A DNA stretch of 64,000 nt, taken from NCBI GenBank assembly GCA_029721515.1, contig JAQQSB010001465.1:41845-105844 (forward strand), in the 5' to 3' direction. Below, one piece after another: positions 58,101-64,000 of the stretch. Under the pieces are notes generated by a model. That model was not told where the DNA came from. It worked only from the letters and a program-made list of their open reading frames with translations, and ran no database searches. The position numbers and the translations under genes are program-made. Origin of the DNA: Synanceia verrucosa. Taxonomy: Eukaryota; Chordata; Actinopteri; Perciformes; Synanceiidae. How positions within the stretch are numbered: the stretch's first letter is position 1; the number at the start of each line of letters is the position of its first letter.

Positions 58101-61100
58101 TGACTTCCGGTTTGGCAGCCATGAGGAGTGCAGCTTAACTCCGAAGCTCCCTGACCCTGTTTTTCAAGACACCGTATTTCTGAGATTTAAACTGACAATA
58201 AACTAAAATGTGATTAAGGCGTCGAGGTTATGACAAGGGGAAGAATAAATACATCCGTGCGTGTTAAAAAACAGCCTCCTTCAACTACTGAGAAGTCTGC
58301 AGAAGAGTTTGATATTACGAACCTGCGGAGCTAAAGCTACAAGAAGCTAACAACATGACAGACCTACAAACAATACTCCGGGAACTGAGGGAGTTTTGCC
58401 AAGAGAACGGGTATTCTCTCCGTGAAATTAAAGACAATATTAAAACTGCTAACAAGAGAATAGACGAGGCCAAAACCGTATTACAGAAACGGAAGAAAAA
58501 GTGCAAGTGTTGGATGAAGCTGTGTTAGAGATGCTGAAACTACAGGAGAAACTTGAGGCCAGACTCACGGACCAAGAGGGGCGCTCTCGACGGGACAATG
58601 TGAGACTACATGGTGTAACTGAGGGATCGGAGGATAATTCCCCCTCAACGGCAATTTTTGTGGAAAACCTACTAAAAGAGAAGCTGGATATTTCCCCCAC
58701 CACCAGCCTTAACATTGATAGGGCTCATCAGTCCCTGGGCCCTAAACCTCCACCAGAGTTTCCCCCGAGATCCATTGTCGTCAAATTCTCCAGCTTCACA
58801 ACTAAAGAAGAAGTTTTAAAGTTGGCTCGGCAGAAGAAGGGATTCACATATCGGGAGAGAAAAGTGATATTAGACCACGACTATGCCCCCGCCATCCTCA
58901 AAAAACGTTGGGAGTATTCTGAGGCGAAAAAGATACTGAGAGAAAACAAACTACGCTTCCAGATGCCGTTCCCGGCCAGACTGAGAGTATTTTACGAGGA
59001 GGAGACGTGTATACAACTCAGCAGCCGAGGCCACCAAAGACATGGCGAGACGAGGGCTCCCGGTGGCTATATACAAACCCCCCCTGAGCTGGTCTGACCG
59101 GATTAAATCGCCGATGTGGTCCACACCCCAGCCTCCGAAAAGAGGAGAAAATTCAACAGAAACTCCCCAGTTGGGATACAGAAAGAAACTGGAGGCCTTT
59201 AAGAAGGATTAACATTTATTAAAGGTACCTCTGCACGGCTTGTAAGCTGAAGTTTCACCACTCCGAGGTAAAATCTGTTTTGACTTTATTTGTGAAAACT
59301 CATGTAGACACAGACATTGTATGTAATAAGATAGGAAGAAAACCTCAGCGAAGCATCTGCATGTAGAGATTCCCCCAGAGACATGTTAAAAATAACAACA
59401 ACATTCAAGGGTCACTGCTGGACCTTACATGTGCGGCTGTATGCATCACGGAGCTACAGCAGAGGGCTCTCCACAACCTGGACTGAGCGGAGATATTCCC
59501 TCCGAGCCGTCATTTCATCTCGGCTCCTTTTGGGTCACAAAGATGACCTCACCTTGAGAAGTTCTATTTTTCATGGTTAAATCTCGACTTTGTTACATTG
59601 TTATTTGTTCTGTTCTGTTTCATGCACGTTTGAGTAGCAGATGGGGAGGGGTGTTCACAAAGGTGACCCTGAATTTTTGGACTGTATGGAAGGTCAAATT
59701 GTACCAGTCAGAGTAGTCACTTATAATATAAAATGTGTCCTTAATCCAATTAAAAGGGGCAAAATTTTAAACAAAATGAGAAAAGACAAGGCAGAAATAG
59801 TCTATCTTCAAGAAACTCACTCCACAGAACAAGAACATGCTAAACTTAGAAGACAGGGCTTCAATCAGGTTTTCTCTTCCTCATACGGATCAGAGCGCAG
59901 AAGAGGTGTAGCGACACTTATATCTGCAAAACTCGCTTTGAGAGACTTTTCTGAATTTAAAGATGAAGAAGGTAGATATAACATGGTGATTGGAAGGCTG
60001 GATGGAGTGGAGGTTACTCTGCTAAATGTTTACGCTCCTCCAGGGGCTAAATGGGCATTTTATAAACACATTTTTGATTTCGTGGTAAGTAAAGGACAGG
60101 GAGTAATAATATGTGGGGGAGATCCTATGAAAGACGTGTCAGGACCTTGCCATAATCTAAATAACACCCCTAAGTAGGAAAAATAAGAGGCCTGTTTAAA
60201 GAATTGGGAATCTGCGATGTCTGGAGGGAGATAAACCCAACTAAAAGGGGATTATACGTTCTTATCAGCACCTCATTCATCCTACTCCAGGATTGATTAC
60301 TTTTCATGTTTAATAAGGATTTTGGTAGAATAAGGACCTGTAAGATTGGAATTATGGATTTATCGGATCATAGCCCTGTTTATTTAGACCTAGATATTAA
60401 AAATAAAACGAACAGTTTTTCATGGAAATTGAATCCGACTATACTCAAAGACCCAACAAGGCAAGAAATCCAGAGAGAAATCAAGACATATTTGACAGAA
60501 AATGACAATGGGGAGGTTTCACCGACCATACTTTGGGATGCCTGTAAAGCTGTGATCAGGGGCAAAATTATAGCCAGATTGGCACTCCAAAAGAAACTTC
60601 GACAGGAAAAATTAAATAAATTAGAACAAAAATTGAATAGACTTAAAAGGAAGAATAAGTGCAAAACTGAACATGATACAACCCAAAAAATTAAAGAAGT
60701 CAAAAGCCAAATAAACAGGAAATACTGTTAATAGAAATTCCAGAAAAACTGACATTTATAAAACAAAGATGTTTTGAGATCGGTAACAAATCAACAAAAC
60801 TATTGGCTTACAAACTAAAGAAACTCCAAACAGAAAGACAAATTTTCAGAATTAAAGACCCAACTACCAAACATGTAAAATATAAAAATCTGGAAATTCA
60901 TAACTGTTTTGAAAATTATTACAAACACCTCTATTCCAAAAAAGTCAGTGAGGGAAACACCACTCCTGATAATCTCACTTACCTCCCTTAATCTAGCTTA
61001 ATTAAAACTTTATCGGACTATGGCTCATTATCAGGTTACAGGTTGAATACCCACAAGTCCCAGGTATTAACTTTTGACTACACACCAAATCAGACTATTA

Positions 61101-61386
61101 GAGACATTTAAGATAAAGTGGCATTCAGAGGTGATAAGATATCTCGGTGTGAATATTCCAAAAAACACTGAAAACATTTTGTCTTTGAACTATGATCCTT
61201 TAATCACAAAAATTAAATCAGATTTATCTAGATGGAGTCCGCTACCCTATTTAAGCATAGCACAGAGAGTAGAAGTCATCAAAATTAATATATTACCCAG
61301 GCTTTTATATCTATTTCAGAACTTACCAATCAGAAATCCCAGTCAGACAATTCCTAGAATTAGACAAAGTAGTCTCAAGATTTATA
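58101..61386 (+). mobile_element. L1-type LINE lacking the RT core
   Basis: Begins at TGACTTCCGGTTTGGCAG, a plausible intact 5' end, inside copy C. It has a broken ORF1 and an ORF2 missing its reverse transcriptase core, and stops at 61,386 where a retroviral LTR begins, so no 3' end or right target duplication is present. Confidence 0.75.
58257..59097 (+). pseudogene. L1-type ORF1, frameshifted N-terminus
   Basis: Short frames from 58,231 (MTRGRINTSVRVKK) give way to the main frame 58,501-59,097, which has RSRRDNVRLHGVTEG (RRM-like region), IDRAHQSLGP, a basic KKRWEYSEAKKIL region and FPARLRV. This is the C-terminal half of an L1 ORF1. The coiled coil is split over two frames with stops near 58,330. 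Confidence 0.7.
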
Positions 61387-61400
61387 TGGCAATAGAATGT
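59641..61400 (+). pseudogene. L1-type ORF2 with internal deletion of the RT catalytic region
   Basis: Endonuclease motifs: VVTYNIKCVLNPIKRGKIL, LQETHS, NVYAPPG and (after a break near 60,120-60,300) LSDHSPVYLDLD. The linker before RT follows to about 60,990 (CFENYYKHLYSKKVSEGNTT). The sequence then jumps to the segment after the catalytic YADD/FADD box (SLIKTLSDYGSLSGYRLNTH), so roughly the whole RT core is missing. It ends at IPRIRQSSLKIYM, truncated by the LTR. Stops occur near 60,178, 60,730 and 60,990. Confidence 0.75.
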
Positions 61401-62117
61401 AAATAGAATGTTGTGGTTTGTGAGCTGTGAATGTCAGGATGGTGGGGTGTAAGGTGTTGTAAAGACCATGTAGGTGTTAGGGACAGATGTATACAATGAG
61501 TCATGATATATGTATCATAAAAGGCACCATAAAGCCTGTGAAACTAACAACAAACACATTGTGACACAGAGAGTCATGACAAACAGAGAGGGTACACAGG
61601 GTGGGAGGGGTAGGAGGAGTGAGTGTGAGAGAGAGGGAGAGGGGTACATGGAGATTTAACACAGAGAGGGGAGAAAAAGAATAAAAGAAGGAAGGGGATC
61701 CCTAGTGGGGGTGACATTTGGTAAAGGTAAACATTTGAAACTTGTGAGATGTGATTGCTTTCTCTATATACTTTAAACTAACTTGAGAGATATATTTAGA
61801 AACCTGAGCCATTTGTTTTTGTGGTTACTTATCGTTTTTGCATGTTTGTTTTATCACTATGACAGTATTGCTTGTCAGCAGGAACTCACATAAGCATGTA
61901 TGTATCAGAAGTGCATAAATATTGTTTTTCCTTACATTCTGTATGGGCATTCACTCCACAAAGCTCTGTGCTGTGTGTCTGAATTCTCATCTCTGTTCTG
62001 CAGACAGATATTAAAAGCAACTCTTTTGGGCAACTGAATCAGTGAACTTACTCATTCCTTGTGTAATTAAAGAACCCTGTGGAGATTAGACCATCCTGAC
62101 AGAATATTTCCACAACA
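61387..62117 (+). repeat. Retroviral LTR, long-U3 type, next to copy B
   Basis: 731 bp from TGGCAATA to CACAACA, matching the 5' LTR at 24,208-24,940 throughout. It is followed by CCTTGCATAG, not by a primer-binding site, so it is either a solo LTR or a 3' LTR. The left flank is a truncated L1 and shares no duplication with the right flank. Confidence 0.85.
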
Positions 62118-63461
62118 CCTTGCATAGATATTTATATCTACACAATATTGTCATAACCACAAACATGTCGAGGATACTAAAGACTCTGTAACATCTAACA
62201 TGTTGATATAAAGACTCCATGTAAAATCTTGCGTGCTTTTAAATCTCAGAGGAGAAAAACACAATTGTTTGGTCGTGGATGACTGTGATCACTGACAGGA
62301 AACAAACCAAGAAGCTTTCCTTATGTGGGACATACGCAAAAGGATATAAAACACTGCTACATTGCACAAACACTCATCCTAGAAGTTTATTGTGGAGAGT
62401 GTGGACTTTGAAGACATTTGAGGATGTCAAGCTCAAGAAACAGTTTCTGAAACACTTCAAATGTATATTTCAGTTTCAGTGGGTAACTTAAATTCAGTCA
62501 TAAATGACACCCATGAGCAGCAGACAAGCATTTACCACACTTCTGCAGTCCTCCAGAACCTCTTTCCCCTCTGTGATGACTGACACGTAGTTGGGATCTT
62601 GGTTTTCCTGTGCCATGTTCGGATGGATACCAGTGATCTTCATGATGTGATGACTATAGTCCTCTTTCACTGCTTCTTGGCTGACATCCTGTGAAAACAC
62701 ACACAGCCACAATAAGAAGCCAGTGGCTTTCAAGTACAATTTGTGAAAGAGAGGTTGAATGACATGAAACGCTTAAAAATGCCTGGATTATTTGAGATTA
62801 GTGTAAAAAATGCATGAAAATATAAACAAACTACAGATATACTCAATTCAGTGTAGAGGACCTTGTGTCTTATCTTCAAAACAAATTCAGACAATTGATC
62901 CAATAACTGACAAAAATGTAAAAACAGGACACACAGTCATCAATTGCCGGTTCTTTGTATCCACAAGTTTTACCCCAAAAGATAACATTGCAAGTGAATA
63001 ACAGACTATAAGGCCAAACAACCATCTTAATATAATCATCAGAAAATTTGAAAATCATAAAATGTATCTGATAGTCTTTGATCAGCTCCTCTCCAGACTC
63101 TCCAAGGAACTCAACCAAGCAGCAGATTATTATATCTCTTCTCCCTTCGACATTTTGCCATTAAAAAAAGGAAATTTATTACAGAGAACAACACATAACA
63201 ACACATTGTTTGCACTTATAAAAAAGGTACACACTCGTAAACGGAAAGTCACCTATAGGGAATGTAAGCTTGCAACAGCATTCTACATGGGCAAGGGTAT
63301 GAGAAGTGTGCAACTTCATATGTATTGCTTAGTGGTGTGTTGAGACAGTGTGCTCCATCAAGGACTACATCATACCTACAGGTTCTCTGTTAACATGGGA
63401 ATCAAACCCACAGTTTATCCTACCTCAGAGAAATAAAAAGGGATTTGATTTAATTTGTTAA
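62118..63461. repeat. Duplicated flank, copy B
   Basis: Near-identical to 31,468-32,810 in the same orientation. It contains SAMD3-like 3' exons on the minus strand and is cut on the right by a Gypsy LTR; comparing copy A's TAATTTATTAA with TAATTTGTTAA here places the LTR start at 63,462. Confidence 0.85.
62494..63160 (-). pseudogene. SAMD3-like 3' exons, copy B
   Basis: Last exon 62,688-62,494 (EAVKEDYSHHIMK, VSVITEGKEVLEDCRSVVNA, ending GVIYD and a stop) and the preceding exon near 63,160-63,079 (VEFLGESGEELIKDY). The stop after GVIYD is identical in copy A; the cargo paralogue instead continues through a LLYALNIDYPKQMRYTFE-like segment, and matching codons exist downstream in another frame, so a one-base loss shared by A and B is likely. 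Confidence 0.65.
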
Positions 63462-63875
63462 TGTTAGGTTTGTAGGTGCCTTTTTGTTTTGTGTGGCATG
63501 TTTTGTGTTTTCCTGTCTCCCCTTCCCCCTCCTTCTCTCCAGGGCAGTGTGTGTGCAGCAGTGGCGGTGATTGGTTGGCTCTCTCCACGAGACACACCTG
63601 GTTCTCATCCACTCATTCATCCTGCTATTTAAGCCCGGCCCAGTCTCCACTCCTGTGCCAGATTACCCCATCTCAGCAGCCTGTTTATGTCGCCACTCGT
63701 ACGTCGGACCTGTCTCCAGCTCTACTACTCCAGCAACGCCAGCCACTTGTCCATCGCCTGCTCTTGCCCTCGCCTTTTGTTAACTTTGTGTATTTTGTGG
63801 TGAGAATAAACACTTCAAGTTATCTTCGCTGCCTCAGTCTCTGCATCCGGGGTCCAGGCCTTAGCTCACGTAACA
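63462..63875 (+). repeat. Ty3/Gypsy-type 5' LTR
   Basis: 414 bp from TGTTAGGT to CGTAACA, with matching TGTTA/TAACA ends, a TATTTAA box (63,626) and AATAAA (63,805). A gag start follows after 13 bases. Inserted into copy B, with GTTAA before it as the probable target duplication; the right end is outside the window. Confidence 0.8.
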
Positions 63876-63888
63876 GAGTAATCTGGCC

Positions 63889-64000
63889 ATGAACATGGAC
63901 CCAGCGGAGACAGATAGACTTCGGCAGGCATTGTCCACGCAAGGTTCTCGTGTTGGGCATTTGGAGCAAAGCCATCCACGAGATTCTGGGAACCCTACAG
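63889..64000 (+). CDS. gag: Ty3/Gypsy Gag N-terminus (runs off the window)
   Basis: An open frame from ATG at 63,889 (a second in-frame ATG at 63,895) reads MDPAETDRLRQALSTQGSRV, the kind of N-terminus seen in fish Gypsy (sushi/Barthez-like) Gag proteins, in which a short MDPA... helix precedes the capsid region. Only 37 codons are available. Position just after an LTR supports the call. Confidence 0.65.
   Translation, partial: MNMDPAETDRLRQALSTQGSRVGHLEQSHPRDSGNPT

Noticed and set aside
1..64000. CRISPR arrays, tRNA genes, rRNA genes, bacterial operons
   Set aside because: None seen. Direct repeats are minisatellites or transposon parts, tRNA-like matches are only the primer-binding sites of LTR elements, and the DNA is eukaryotic.

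Overview
This window looks like repeat-dense DNA from a teleost fish, probably a spiny-rayed one. The repeat families point that way: Tx1/Swimmer-like L1 and L2 LINEs, BEL/Pao and Ty3/Gypsy LTR elements, gamma-type endogenous retroviruses, CACTG-ended DNA transposons, and a multicopy gene family resembling fish 'SAMD3-like' proteins. Splice sites, poly(A) tails and target-site duplications (TSDs) are eukaryotic. No ordinary single-copy host gene was recognised. All family names come from reading motifs, not from database searches.

Layout. 1-30,819 is a broken, imperfect giant palindrome. The left arm (1-9,541) returns in reverse complement as 16,869-19,780 plus 24,389-30,819. Each arm carries a retroviral element with a tRNA-Leu primer-binding site, a 34-bp minisatellite and only a relic of integrase. 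The spacer (9,542-16,868) holds a nearly intact gamma-type env with its polypurine tract and LTR, then a truncated BEL/Pao element on the minus strand with a tRNA-Tyr-like primer-binding site. The right arm is split at 19,781-24,388 by an LTR with a tRNA-Lys-like primer-binding site, a BEL LTR fragment, a truncated L1 and the start of the provirus 5' LTR.

31,468-51,509 is a nest. A minus-strand SAMD3-like gene is split by a CACTG-ended transposon (34,028-50,446) with a TG target duplication; removing the insert restores the reading frame. The transposon contains a zinc-finger/transposase-like gene and its own SAMD3-like gene on the plus strand. It was later hit by a full-length L1 with both ORFs open (35,291-40,874, 16-bp TSD) and by a solo LTR (45,532-46,291, 5-bp TSD) inside the cargo exon. 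I consider the pairing of a transposase-like gene with a SAMD3-like gene inside one set of termini, inserted into a paralogue of its own cargo, the most interesting system here.

51,510-64,000 holds a decayed L2 LINE, a short SAMD3-like fragment, an L1-type LINE lacking its reverse transcriptase core, another copy of the retroviral LTR followed by a second copy of the SAMD3-like 3' end, and the 5' LTR and gag start of a Gypsy element that runs off the window.

Many coding copies carry single-base indels. Some are shared between duplicates and so are real; others lie in homopolymers and could be assembly errors.
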